Assembly: GCA_964576715.1 (NCBI GenBank)
Contig: CAZNWE010000043.1
Location: 1-36,176, forward strand
Length of the DNA: 36,176 nt
Direction: 5' to 3'
Source of the DNA: SLRI01 sp964576715
Lineage (GTDB): Bacteria; Pseudomonadota; Alphaproteobacteria; Geminicoccales; Geminicoccaceae
Shown one piece after another: positions 26,047 through 33,800 of the stretch. The translations under genes were made by a program, and so were the position numbers. The notes beneath the pieces are model-generated. The model did no database searches, had not been told where the DNA came from, and was given only the letters and a program-made list of their open reading frames with translations. Positions within the stretch are counted from its first letter, which is position 1. Each line of letters opens with the position of its first letter.

Positions 26047-26658
26047 TTAAGCCGAGCCCTGAGCGGCGACGCCGCGGGCGTTGCCCTTCAGGGTCTGCTC
26101 GAGCTGCTGCAGCTTGGTGCGGAGCGAGGCGTCGAGCATGCGCGAGCCGACGCGCACCACGACCCCGCCCAACAGCGCCGGATCGACGCGGGTCTCGACG
26201 GTGACCGCCTGGCCGAGAAAGCCGGCGATCGATTTCTTCAGCGTCTCGAGCTGGACAGCGTCGAGGGGCACGGCGGAGACCACCTCGGCCTCGATCTCGC
26301 CCTTGTGCGCCGACAGCATGGCGGCGTACGCCTTGGCGATGCCGGGCAAGGCGAACAGCCTGCGGTGCTCGGCGAGGATGCCGAGAAAACGGCTGGTCAA
26401 CGGGTCGGCGCCGGCCTTCTTGACGATGGCGAGGATCGCCTTGCCCTGATCGGCGCGGCTGATCACCGGGCTCTCGACGAGCCGCTTGAGGTCGGCACTC
26501 TGCCGCATCATGCCGACGAGCCCGGCGAGGTCCTGGCCGACCTGGTCGAGCTTCTTGCCGTCCTTGGCGAGCTCGAACACGGCCGTGGCGTAGCGCTGAG
26601 CCAAGCCCGTCGCTGTGGCGGATGTCGCGGGCACTTCGGTTTCCCCGGCTAATCGCAA
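26047..26658 (-). CDS. atpH: F1 ATP synthase delta subunit
   Basis: Connects F1 to the peripheral stalk of F0; 203 residues. The core begins at TGLAQRYATAVFELAKDGKKLDQV, the standard delta N-terminus, preceded here by about 17 extra residues. The C-terminal part has TRVDPALLGGVVVRVGSRMLDASLRTKL, which matches the conserved delta signature. Because of the short extension the true start may lie a few codons inside. It opens the operon, and no F0 genes are adjacent; in Alphaproteobacteria the F0 genes form a separate operon. Confidence 0.95.
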   Translation of the reverse strand: MRLAGETEVPATSATATGLAQRYATAVFELAKDGKKLDQVGQDLAGLVGMMRQSADLKRLVESPVISRADQGKAILAIVKKAGADPLTSRFLGILAEHRRLFALPGIAKAYAAMLSAHKGEIEAEVVSAVPLDAVQLETLKKSIAGFLGQAVTVETRVDPALLGGVVVRVGSRMLDASLRTKLQQLEQTLKGNARGVAAQGSA

Positions 26659-26965
26659 AAGCCGCTTCAGCCCCGAGGCCGCACGGCGCTGACGCGTTCA
26701 GGCATGCCCTCGACCGCGGCCACCACGCGGCGCACCGCGGCTTCGGAAACCGGACGCACGGCAGGACTGCCTGACGAAGGCGGTTGGCGATTAACACAAG
26801 CATCGGGCATCGGCAAGCGCACCACTCGCCCGTCCGGCACGCCATGCCGTCGCAGGCCGAGCACCCGCCCCGGGGCGGCGAAGTGGGCTGCGGTTTGCAG
26901 CGTGCCCCGGCCGTCACCACCTATGCAGGCAGTGCGTGCAAAGCCGTTGTCGTGGAGGTGCCGCA
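26659..26965. other. Non-coding region between atp operon and the toxin-antitoxin pair
   Basis: About 300 bases hold no gene I can support. The region must contain the divergent promoters of the atp operon and of the antitoxin gene. A small A+T-rich patch at about 26788-26805 (GCGATTAACACAAGCATC) is the most promoter-like spot, but no convincing box pair is seen. A perfect palindrome CCGCCCCGGGGCGG lies at 26865-26878. Confidence 0.5.
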
Positions 26966-27220
26966 ATGACCCAGATCACCATTCGAAGGCTCGATCCGGC
27001 CGTCATCGAAGGGTTGAAGAACCGGGCGACCACCGCCGGACACTCGATGGAGCAGGAGGCGCGCCAGATCCTCGAGGAGGCGGTCCTGCCGCAGCGGGCC
27101 GGCGTCATCGCGCTGTTGCGCAAGGCCATGGCCGGCCGGGCGCCGGCCACGGGCGACAGCTTTTCGGACAGCGCGCTCCTGGTCCGGCGGAGCCGTGACG
27201 GCCGATGGGCGGACCGGTGA
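26966..27220 (+). CDS. VapB/FitA-like antitoxin
   Basis: An 84-residue protein. The N-terminus MTQITIRRLDPAVIEGLKNRA, followed by AGHSMEQEARQILEEAV, is a ribbon-helix-helix DNA-binding domain of the FitA type. The C-terminal tail (about 50-84) would wrap the toxin. GGAGG lies seven bases before the ATG. Its stop overlaps the start of the PIN-domain gene by one base (TGATG), the usual antitoxin-first arrangement. Such antitoxins bind and neutralise the toxin and repress their own promoter; both roles are inferred from the family. Confidence 0.88.
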   Translation: MTQITIRRLDPAVIEGLKNRATTAGHSMEQEARQILEEAVLPQRAGVIALLRKAMAGRAPATGDSFSDSALLVRRSRDGRWADR

Positions 27221-27645
27221 TGCAGAGCCTGGTCATCGATCCCTCGGTGGCTCTCAAGTGTCTGTTGCCCGAGGCCGACAGCGAGCGCGCGCTCGAGGCG
27301 ATCGACATGGCCACGCTGCAGGCGCCGGAATGGCTGGCGGCGGAGTGCGCCGAGGTGCTCGTGCAGCGGCTGCGACTGGGCGAGCTCGACCGCGAGGCGG
27401 CAGCCGCTGCACTCGCCGATCTCGAGCTTTTGCCGATCAGCTATGTCGGCGATCGGCAGCTGGTGCCCGCGGCCTTCGACATCGCCGCCAAGGTCGCCCG
27501 TCCGATGCCGGACTGCCTCTATCTGGCGCTGGCGGTCGAGCGCAATCTGCAGCTGCTGACCGCCGACCGCACCCTCTTGAAGGTGCTCGAGGATCACCCG
27601 CAGCTCTTCGTCCGGATCGATCTGCTCGACGAACTCGGGGGTTAG
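27220..27645 (+). CDS. VapC-like PIN-domain ribonuclease toxin
   Basis: A 141-residue PIN-domain protein. Four acidic positions expected for the metal-dependent nuclease site are visible: D7 in VIDPSVALK, E42 or E45 in AAECAEVL, D98 in MPDCLYLALA and D116 in TADRTLL. VapC toxins typically cleave tRNA or rRNA, but the target cannot be read from sequence. The start at 27220 gives the canonical PIN opening (MQSLVIDPSVALKC); a start at 27205 would add five residues. It converges on the pseudouridine synthase gene with a seven-base gap. Confidence 0.88.
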   Translation: MQSLVIDPSVALKCLLPEADSERALEAIDMATLQAPEWLAAECAEVLVQRLRLGELDREAAAAALADLELLPISYVGDRQLVPAAFDIAAKVARPMPDCLYLALAVERNLQLLTADRTLLKVLEDHPQLFVRIDLLDELGG

Positions 27646-27652
27646 CAGATGG

Positions 27653-28345
27653 CTAGGGTGCCAGAGCGTGTTCGGCCATGGCCCGGCTGAATGTCGCCGG
27701 CAGCGGGGCGTCGACCGCGATCGGCGGGCGGCTCGGGTAGAGCGGCAGGACCAGCGCCTTGGCATGCAGCAGGAGGGGCAGGTCGCGCGGCCCAGCACCG
27801 TAGACGGCATCGCCCTTGATCGGGTGGCCGAGGCTGGCGAGGTGGACGCGCAATTGGTGGGTGCGGCCGGTCCGCGGCCGGCATTCGACGAGCGTCGCAT
27901 CGGCACCGCGGGCCAGCACCAGAAAGTCGGTGACCGCGCGCTGCCCCTCGCCCTCGGGTCCGGCCTCCATCCACCAGCCGCGCGCCTGGCTCGAGCGCTT
28001 GCGCAGCGGCAGGTCGATGCGCCCCGCATCGTCGACCAGCCGGCCATCGACGATCGCCCGGTAGACCTTTTCCACCTGGCCGCTCGCGAACAACCGCCCG
28101 AGCCGGCGGAGCGCCTTCTTGTGGCGGCCGAGCACCAGGCAGCCCGAGGTGTCGCGGTCGAGCCGATGGGCCAGGTGGGGCGGGTTCGGCAGGCCGAAGC
28201 GCAGGGCGTCGACGTAGTCCTCGAGGTTGGGCCCGCCCTTTGGCCCGGCATGCACCGGCAGGCCCGCGGGCTTGTCGATCACCAGGATGAGGCCGTCGCG
28301 GTAGAGCAGGCGGTCGAGGAGGAAATCTGGCGGCTGGGCTGGCAT
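27653..28345 (-). CDS. RluA-family RNA pseudouridine synthase
   Basis: Converts uridine to pseudouridine in RNA; 230 residues. The catalytic motif is HRLDRDTSGCLVLG with nucleophile D63. It is preceded by VIDKPAGLPVHAG and followed by RPRTGRTHQLRVHLASLGHPIKGDAVYG, both standard RluA-family blocks. There is no N-terminal S4 domain, so it is a short form like RluA/TruC/YqcB rather than RluC or RluD. The substrate site cannot be assigned. The start is supported by the family-typical opening close to the first conserved block. Confidence 0.92.
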   Translation of the reverse strand: MPAQPPDFLLDRLLYRDGLILVIDKPAGLPVHAGPKGGPNLEDYVDALRFGLPNPPHLAHRLDRDTSGCLVLGRHKKALRRLGRLFASGQVEKVYRAIVDGRLVDDAGRIDLPLRKRSSQARGWWMEAGPEGEGQRAVTDFLVLARGADATLVECRPRTGRTHQLRVHLASLGHPIKGDAVYGAGPRDLPLLLHAKALVLPLYPSRPPIAVDAPLPATFSRAMAEHALAP

Positions 28346-28425
28346 GGCCGCAGTTCTAGGTGGTGGTTGTGCGAAAGGCGAGCCCGGGCCACGATGTTCC
28401 GAGTTTCGAGGAGCCTCGTTCGGCG

Positions 28426-29793
28426 ATGATCCCGCCTGCCGCCCAGACCGCCACCCAGACCGCCGCCGAGACTGCTGCCGTTGCGGCGCCCGCGCCGTGC
28501 CACGCTGTGCGCGGCCGGCTCGTCTGGTTCGCCGACGACCCGGCGACGGCCGGTGCCGAGGCGGTTCGCGACATCGAGGACGGGGTGGTGATCATCGAGG
28601 GGCCGCTGATCCGGGCGGTGGGCCCGGCGACCGAGCTGCTGCGCCCGGGTCTGGAGGTGGCGCACTACCCGGACGGGCTGGTCATGCCGGGGCTGATCGA
28701 CACCCACATCCACTACGCGCAGACCCAGGTAATCGGCTCCTATGGCGCGCAGCTGCTCGACTGGCTCGAGCGCTACACCTTTCCGGCCGAGCGCCGCTTC
28801 GCCGATCCCGCGCATTGCGCCGCCATCGCCCGGTTTTTCGTGGCCGAGCTGTTCAGGAACGGCACCACCACGGCCGTGGTCTATCCGACCGTGCACAGCC
28901 ATTCCGTCGATGCGATCTGCGGCGCTGCCGAGGCGCAGGGCATGCGGCTCGTGGCCGGCAAGGTGCTGATGGACGAGGGGCCGGACGGGCTCAGGGATAC
29001 GGCCGAGAGCGGCTACCGCGACAGCCGGACACTGATCGAGCGCTGGCACGGCAGGGGCCGGATCGGCTACGCGATCACGCCGCGCTTCGCCGTGACCTCG
29101 AGCCAGGCCCAGCTGGAAGCGGCGGGCGCGCTGCTCGCCGAGCATCCGGATTGCTGGCTGCAGACGCACCTGTCGGAGAACCCGGCCGAGATCCGCAGCG
29201 TTGCCGCGCGGTTTCCTGCCGCCATCGACTATCTCGACGTCTACGACCGGGCGGGGCTGTTGGGCCGGCGTTCTCTCTTCGGCCATTGCCTTCACCTCTC
29301 GGCCCGCGAGCGGGCGCGGTTGAGCGAGACCGGCTCGGTCGCCGTGTTCTGCCCGACCTCCAACCTGTTCATCGGCTCGGGGCTGTTCGATCTTGCGGCG
29401 CTGCGCGACCCTCTGGCGCCGGTGCGGGTGGCGCTGGCCACCGATGTCGGCGGCGGCACCTCCTACTCGCTGCTGCGGACCGCCACCGAGGGCTACAAGG
29501 TGCTGCAGCTCCTGGGTCAGAGCTGGCCGGCGCTCGACGCGTTCCACGCGATGACGCTGGGTAATGCGCGGGCCTTGGGGCTGGAGGCCGAGATCGGCAC
29601 GCTCGCCCCCGGCAGCCATGCCGATCTCGTAGTGCTCGAGCCCGCCGCCATCCCGGCCCTGGCGCACCGCCTCGAGGCGCTGGCCGACCCGACGCTCGAC
29701 GCGCGCCTGTTCGCGCTCATGACCATGGGCGACGACCGGGCGGTGGCCGCGACCTACGTCGCCGGGCGGCGGTTGCATCGGCGAAACGAATGA
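28426..29793 (+). CDS. guaD: Guanine deaminase
   Basis: Zinc hydrolase that converts guanine to xanthine and ammonia in purine catabolism. From ATG 28426 it has 455 residues. The amidohydrolase motif PGLIDTHIHYAQTQVIGSYG contains H94 and H96 and the QTQ stretch typical of guanine deaminases. Further metal and catalytic residues are H248 and E251 (QTHLSENPAE), H287 (FGHCLHL) and D340 (ATDVGGGTSYSLL). PTSNLFIGSGLFDL is also characteristic. An earlier ATG at 28360 would add 22 residues that do not look like this family. It ends three bases before the convergent ligase gene. No other purine-catabolism gene is in the window. Confidence 0.93.
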   Translation: MIPPAAQTATQTAAETAAVAAPAPCHAVRGRLVWFADDPATAGAEAVRDIEDGVVIIEGPLIRAVGPATELLRPGLEVAHYPDGLVMPGLIDTHIHYAQTQVIGSYGAQLLDWLERYTFPAERRFADPAHCAAIARFFVAELFRNGTTTAVVYPTVHSHSVDAICGAAEAQGMRLVAGKVLMDEGPDGLRDTAESGYRDSRTLIERWHGRGRIGYAITPRFAVTSSQAQLEAAGALLAEHPDCWLQTHLSENPAEIRSVAARFPAAIDYLDVYDRAGLLGRRSLFGHCLHLSARERARLSETGSVAVFCPTSNLFIGSGLFDLAALRDPLAPVRVALATDVGGGTSYSLLRTATEGYKVLQLLGQSWPALDAFHAMTLGNARALGLEAEIGTLAPGSHADLVVLEPAAIPALAHRLEALADPTLDARLFALMTMGDDRAVAATYVAGRRLHRRNE

Positions 29794-29796
29794 CGG

Positions 29797-31038
29797 CTAG
29801 GGGCGGCCTGCAGACGGCGTCGCCGCCTCGGTCGCGGCCAGCACGCCGAGCAGCAGCAGCAGCACGGTCGCGTGGTAGACGCTGTTGAAATAGTTCTGCA
29901 CCAGGCATTGGGTGACGAGGTCGGCGGCGATCGCCAGCAGGAGCACGCGCTCGACCGGATCGTCGGTGGCCCGGGCCCGGCGGGCGGCGCGGCGCAGCGC
30001 CTCGGCGATCAGCACGACGACCAGGGTGAGGCCGAGCACGCCGCCCTCGACATAGAAGCGGACCAGTTCGTTGTGCGGCCATTCGAGGAGATGGCCGCCG
30101 GCGATCGCGGGCCGGCCTTCGGCGAGCAGGTTGCGCACCGCGCCGAGGCCGAGGCCCAAGGGCTCGGCTGCCGCCATGCCGAGCCAGTGGCCGAGCGCGG
30201 GGCCGCGGCCGGACGAGTAGCCGACCTCGCCGAGGGCCACGAGCCGCGTCCAGATGGTATCGCTCGTTGCCACCGAGAGCAGCAGGAAGCCGCCGATGGC
30301 GACGAGGCCCATGCCGATCACCCGCGGCCGGGCGAGATCGGCGGCCCTGCCGGTGGCCGCCCAAAGGCCGACGAACAGGCACAAGGTGAGCACGGTGCTG
30401 CGCGTGCCGGTCAGCATCACCATCCAGGCCGCAGCGGCGAGCGTCAGGGCGAGCGCGAGCCGGGTCGCCAGCCCCGCCGGCCGCGCCAGGGCGGCGGCAG
30501 CGACGAGCATGACGAGGGTGCAGAGGCTGGCATGCAGAACGACCGAGCCCGTCACATCCACGCGCACCTCGCTCGCGACATTGCGGAGCGTGGCGGTCGA
30601 TGGCACGGCCAAGGCGAGGCCTGCGGTGGCCAGCACGTAGAGCATGCCGGCGCGGCAGGCGAAGCGCGCGAGGTCGAGATCGCCGATCGCCGCCCGCAGG
30701 TTGGGGGCGATGAACAGGGCCAGGATCGGCAGCGCGATCTTGTAGTCGAGCGGCGAGGCGAGGCTGCCGAAGGGCGTGAACTGGGCGGCCAGGGCCAAGA
30801 CCGTCAACAGCCAGGCGGCGAGCAGCGGGGCCGCCCGATCGCGGCTGCCGAAGCCTGGCCGGATCAGCATCGAGCCCAAGCTCAGCGCGGCGAGCACGCC
30901 GGCGAACAGGACCATCCGCAGATCCTCGATGCCGAGCGCCGCCACGGTCGTTGCCGAGAAGGCCAAAGCGGCCATGGCCAAGGCGAGGAGAGCGCGCATC
31001 AGGCCGCTGGAAAACCCGCTGCGCGCACCGTATTCCAC
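29797..31038 (-). CDS. O-antigen ligase / Wzy-like polymerase family membrane protein
   Basis: A 413-residue integral membrane protein with about ten or more hydrophobic segments. A large loop near residues 270-330 contains LLEWPHNELVRFYVEGGVLGL, with H322 in WPHNE. This histidine loop is the signature of the Wzy_C superfamily, which joins or polymerises lipid-linked saccharides in the periplasm. Ligase and polymerase cannot be told apart from sequence. The start is a GTG at 31038 with GAGG six bases upstream. It is divergent from the polysaccharide genes at 31099-32776. The 60-base gap holds an A+T-rich inverted repeat overlapping a TATAGT box, so the two directions may be controlled together. 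Confidence 0.85.
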   Translation of the reverse strand: MEYGARSGFSSGLMRALLALAMAALAFSATTVAALGIEDLRMVLFAGVLAALSLGSMLIRPGFGSRDRAAPLLAAWLLTVLALAAQFTPFGSLASPLDYKIALPILALFIAPNLRAAIGDLDLARFACRAGMLYVLATAGLALAVPSTATLRNVASEVRVDVTGSVVLHASLCTLVMLVAAAALARPAGLATRLALALTLAAAAWMVMLTGTRSTVLTLCLFVGLWAATGRAADLARPRVIGMGLVAIGGFLLLSVATSDTIWTRLVALGEVGYSSGRGPALGHWLGMAAAEPLGLGLGAVRNLLAEGRPAIAGGHLLEWPHNELVRFYVEGGVLGLTLVVVLIAEALRRAARRARATDDPVERVLLLAIAADLVTQCLVQNYFNSVYHATVLLLLLGVLAATEAATPSAGRP

Positions 31039-31061
31039 ACTACACCTCGAAGCAAAACTCT

Positions 31062-31080
31062 ACTATAGATTGATAATCTA
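31062..31080. promoter_or_regulatory. A+T-rich inverted repeat in a divergent promoter
   Basis: Arms TAGATT and AATCTA flank GAT at 31066-31080. On the minus strand a -10-like TATAGT (31067-31062) overlaps one arm and faces the ligase gene. On the plus strand GATAAT (31072-31077) lies inside the repeat and faces the nucleotidyltransferase gene. The 30-base island is strikingly A+T-rich for this genome. A shared operator is plausible but unproven. Confidence 0.5.
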
Positions 31081-31098
31081 GCGCGTCGAGGTCCGCTC

Positions 31099-31779
31099 AT
31101 GCAACCCAAAGCCAAGCTCTACCGCTACCGCGCGGATTCCGCGGCAACCCTGTTCGAGAGCCGCAGCTGCCTCTTCATCCTGGCCGTGAACTGGCTGATG
31201 CAAGGGGTTCGTGGCATGGACCCCAAGGAGCTGAGCTTCCGGCTGCTGCTGGAGGCCGGCCTGACCGGGCTCGTCGCCTGGCTGATCGCGCTGTCGACCG
31301 CCATGGCCCCGCTCACCGCGCTCGCCCTGGGGCTGCTGATCGCCCACAGCTTCAACTTCCTGGTGAACGGTCAGTTCTGGGTCTGCCTGCGCTACTGCCC
31401 GATCTACCGGCGCAGCTCGAGCAGCCTCGGCCGCGAGCTGCGGACCCTGCTCGACAGCGTGGCCGGACGGCCGTGGCTCGTCGAGGCCGTCCTTCTCGGC
31501 TCGACCGTGACCCGGGTCGACGCCCCCGGGCCGCGCGCCGATGTCGATCTCCGGGTGATCTTCCCGCCCGGCCTCGGCGGCTGGCTGGCGACCAACCTGC
31601 TGCTGCTCGAACTCAGGGCGCGGGCGTTCTGGCGCGGCCTGCCCCTCGACCTCTACGCCTACGAGCATCCGGCGAGCCTGCGCCGCCTCGATCAAGGCGA
31701 GCCGCTGGGCATCGTGCTCGACCGGCAGGCACGGCTGCGCCGCGGCTTCGCCAACCGGGCCGTGGTCTGGCTGCGATGA
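31099..31779 (+). CDS. Membrane-anchored nucleotidyltransferase-like protein of a polysaccharide locus
   Basis: A 226-residue protein of uncertain function. Residues about 47-95 form two membrane segments, ending in AHSFNFLVNGQFWV. From residue 128 a DNA-polymerase-beta-type nucleotidyltransferase fold is suggested by LLGS (G134-S135) followed after 12 residues by D148-V-D150. A possible third acidic residue is D184 in PLDLYAYEHP. All residues for metal and nucleotide binding are thus present. The start is an ATG with GAGG seven bases upstream. The stop overlaps the Alg14-like start by four bases (ATGA), so it is tightly tied to the split glycosyltransferase. I recall similar proteins beside PssD/PssE genes, but no proven reaction. 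It might modify a protein or lipid carrier, or be a structural subunit. Confidence 0.7.
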   Translation: MQPKAKLYRYRADSAATLFESRSCLFILAVNWLMQGVRGMDPKELSFRLLLEAGLTGLVAWLIALSTAMAPLTALALGLLIAHSFNFLVNGQFWVCLRYCPIYRRSSSSLGRELRTLLDSVAGRPWLVEAVLLGSTVTRVDAPGPRADVDLRVIFPPGLGGWLATNLLLLELRARAFWRGLPLDLYAYEHPASLRRLDQGEPLGIVLDRQARLRRGFANRAVVWLR

Positions 31780-32270
31780 CCGCCGTCTCGTGGCACGAGC
31801 CGCGGCGCACCTGCCTCGCCTTCTCGCCGGGCGGGCACTGGGCCGAGCTCGAGCGGGCACTGGCCGGGATCAGCTTCGCCGACGTCTTCCACGTCACCTT
31901 CGATGATGGGCGAGCGCCGCCCGCGGGCGACGACGGGCGGACGCCACCAGCGGGTCCCCGCCGCTACCATCTCTGCCACCCGCGCCGCGCGGTCTGGCGC
32001 ACCGTTCTCAACGCTTGGCAAAGCCTCGTCGTCCTGTGCCGCGAGCGACCGGCGCTGCTGATCTCCACGGGCGCCGACGTGGCGGTGCCGATCCTCCTCT
32101 TGGCCAAGCTGTTCGGCGCCACCGTCGTCTTCATCGAGACCGCTGGCAGTGCCGAGCCGACCCTGGCCGGACGGCTGGTCTACCCGGTGGCCGATCTGTT
32201 CATCGTCCAGTGGCCCGAGCGGCTGGCGCAGTTCCCCGGGGCCGTGCTGGCGGAGGGGTTGCTGTTGTGA
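31776..32270 (+). CDS. Alg14/PssD-like glycosyltransferase subunit
   Basis: A 164-residue protein resembling the N-terminal half of GT28-type glycosyltransferases, as in Alg14 and rhizobial PssD. The opening glycine loop is LAFSPGGHW (14-22). A mid-region STGAD (97-101) and FIETAGSAEPTLAGRLVYPVADLFIVQWPE follow, as in PssD. The family recruits a catalytic Alg13-type partner, encoded by the next gene, to transfer a sugar to a polyprenyl-linked acceptor at the inner membrane. A near-exact nine-residue duplication, DDGRAPPAG and DDGRTPPAG (43-60), lies in a surface loop. The stop overlaps the GTG start of the next gene (GTGA). Confidence 0.85.
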   Translation: MTAVSWHEPRRTCLAFSPGGHWAELERALAGISFADVFHVTFDDGRAPPAGDDGRTPPAGPRRYHLCHPRRAVWRTVLNAWQSLVVLCRERPALLISTGADVAVPILLLAKLFGATVVFIETAGSAEPTLAGRLVYPVADLFIVQWPERLAQFPGAVLAEGLLL

Positions 32271-32776
32271 TCTTCGTCGGGGTCGGTACCTTCGTTCACG
32301 GCTTCGATGCGCTGGTCGAGGCGGCCGACGCGGCAGCCGCCGGGCTCGGCGTCTCCGGCTTCGCCCAGATCGGCCACTCGCGCGTCGTGCCGCAGCATTT
32401 GCCCTCCGCCCGCTTCCTGACGCCGGAAGCACTGGCCGAGCGGCTGGCGGCGAGCCGGGTCGCCGTCTGCCATGCCGGGATGGGGCTGATCGGTGATGCG
32501 CTCCGCGCCGGCTGCCGGCTGGTTCTGGTGCCACGCCAGGGGGCCACGACGCGGGCGCATCCGGCCAACGACCAGCGCGGTTTCGCCCGGCTCCTGGCGC
32601 GCCGGCTGCCGCTGCGCCTGTGCCTCGACCTCGAGGAGCTGCCGGCACTCATCGCTGCCGCCCTGGCCGAGACCGGGCCGCCGCCAAGCCCGCCGGGCTC
32701 CAGCGTGCCGCTGATCCTCGCCCGATTTCTGGCGACCGGCAGCGTGGCTCAGTCGCGTCCGGCGGCGTCGTCGTAG
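32267..32776 (+). CDS. Alg13/PssE-like glycosyltransferase subunit
   Basis: A 169-residue protein equivalent to the C-terminal, nucleotide-sugar-binding half of GT28 enzymes. It opens MIFVGVGTFVHGFDALVEAAD, where PssE and Alg13 proteins have a VGT...FD.LV pattern. The sugar-nucleotide site is VCHAGMGLIGDALRAGCRLVLVPRQG. The start is a GTG that overlaps the previous stop. GGAGG lies ten bases upstream inside the Alg14-like gene, and no ATG would keep the first beta strand. With its partner it forms a split glycosyltransferase; the sugar donor is unknown. Its last 28 bases overlap the convergent small membrane protein gene. Confidence 0.85.
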   Translation: MIFVGVGTFVHGFDALVEAADAAAAGLGVSGFAQIGHSRVVPQHLPSARFLTPEALAERLAASRVAVCHAGMGLIGDALRAGCRLVLVPRQGATTRAHPANDQRGFARLLARRLPLRLCLDLEELPALIAAALAETGPPPSPPGSSVPLILARFLATGSVAQSRPAASS

Positions 32777-32976
32777 CCGCGCCGACGGCTATAGAAGGCG
32801 AGGCTCATCAGGCCGACCCAGAGCAGAATGGTGAGCCCGACGCCGAGGCCGAGCGCCAGGTAGCCGTGCAGCCCGATCGCGACATCGTCGAGCGCGCGCC
32901 AGCTGACATAGGCGATGCCGGCGGCAAGCCCGAGCAGGACGAGCAGAACCAGGATGACGACGAGCGTGCCGCGCAA
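32749..32976 (-). CDS. Small conserved membrane protein, unknown function
   Basis: A 75-residue protein with two membrane segments at about 4-24 and 38-62, separated by WRALDDVAIGLHGYLALGLG, and ending in the charged tail FYSRRRGYDDAAGRD. I recall similar short proteins in other Rhodospirillales-type genomes, but no function. The start is a TTG preceded by GGGAGA at seven to eight bases; the longer open frame upstream is the shadow of the methyltransferase. It converges on, and overlaps by 28 bases, the Alg13-like gene. It is divergent from the methyltransferase gene. Confidence 0.65.
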   Translation of the reverse strand: MRGTLVVILVLLVLLGLAAGIAYVSWRALDDVAIGLHGYLALGLGVGLTILLWVGLMSLAFYSRRRGYDDAAGRD

Positions 32977-33042
32977 CGAAGGGTCTCCCGAGGCGAAGGG
33001 CCGACTATCGACAAAAACGCCCGGCCGGACGACAAACGCGGC

Positions 33043-33795
33043 ATGACCGACAGAGCCACCGCCATCCTCGACCTGGGTCGGACGACCGCCAAGGAGGTCA
33101 TCCGCGACGTCTTGACGCAAGCTGGGGCGCCGACCGAACGGCCGCTCGCCGGCCGCCGCATCCTCGACATCGGCACCGGCAACGGCGCCCTGGTCCGCTG
33201 GCTGCTGCGCGAGGGCGCCGCGGCGTTCGGCGTCGAGCCCCATGCCGGCTTGCTGCAGGCTGCGGTCACCGACCAGGCCCGCCCGGCACCGCCCGGCCGC
33301 TGGCTCGCGGCCACCGCCGAACGCCTGGCCTTGCGCCCGGCCAGCGTCGATGTCGCACTGTTCTTCAACAGCCTGCACCACATCGCACCCGGTCGGCAAG
33401 TCGCGGCCCTGGCCGAGGCGGGGCGGGTCCTCCTGCCGTCCGGCGAGGTCCTGGTGATCGAGCCGGTGGCGGCCGGCAGCTTCTTCGAGCTCCTGGCTCC
33501 GCTCGACGACGAGACGATGGTCCGCGCGGCCGCCCAGGCAGCCCTCGCCGCAGTTCGCGGGCGCCTGTTCGCGAGCGTCGCCGAGGCGCGGTTCACGACG
33601 ACCATCGTGCATCGCGATCCCGAAGCCGTGGTCGCCGGCTTCATCCGTGCCGATCCGGCGCGCGCGACCGCGGCCGAACGGGTCATGCCATTGATCAGAC
33701 AGCGGTTTTTTGGCCTCGGTGAAGCCGAGCCCGGCGGCGGCCGATGCTTCGTTCAGCCGATGACGCTGCATCGGCTACGCCGGCCGCACCGCTGA
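33043..33795 (+). CDS. Class I SAM-dependent methyltransferase
   Basis: A 250-residue protein with a Rossmann-type methyltransferase domain. Motif I is ILDIGTGNGALVRWL (40-54), an acidic residue ends the second strand (GVEPHAG), and the post-motif stretch is LFFNSLHHIAPGRQVAALAEAGRVLLPSGEVLVIEPV. The latter resembles UbiE/type-11 methyltransferases acting on small molecules. The substrate cannot be told. Its position among polysaccharide genes allows sugar methylation, but it may be unrelated. The start ATG is chosen because the frame upstream belongs to the opposite-strand gene and the Alg13-like gene. Confidence 0.85.
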   Translation: MTDRATAILDLGRTTAKEVIRDVLTQAGAPTERPLAGRRILDIGTGNGALVRWLLREGAAAFGVEPHAGLLQAAVTDQARPAPPGRWLAATAERLALRPASVDVALFFNSLHHIAPGRQVAALAEAGRVLLPSGEVLVIEPVAAGSFFELLAPLDDETMVRAAAQAALAAVRGRLFASVAEARFTTTIVHRDPEAVVAGFIRADPARATAAERVMPLIRQRFFGLGEAEPGGGRCFVQPMTLHRLRRPHR

Positions 33796-33800
33796 AAGCG

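Noticed and set aside
23489..26050. 853-codon open frame on the plus strand across atpG and atpA
   Set aside because: It is the antisense shadow of two well-conserved ATP synthase genes; the translation is rich in Leu, Asp, His and Arg without domain pattern.
26667..26966. 99-codon minus-strand frame upstream of atpH
   Set aside because: The product has no recognisable pattern, and it overlaps the region that must hold the promoters of two divergent units.
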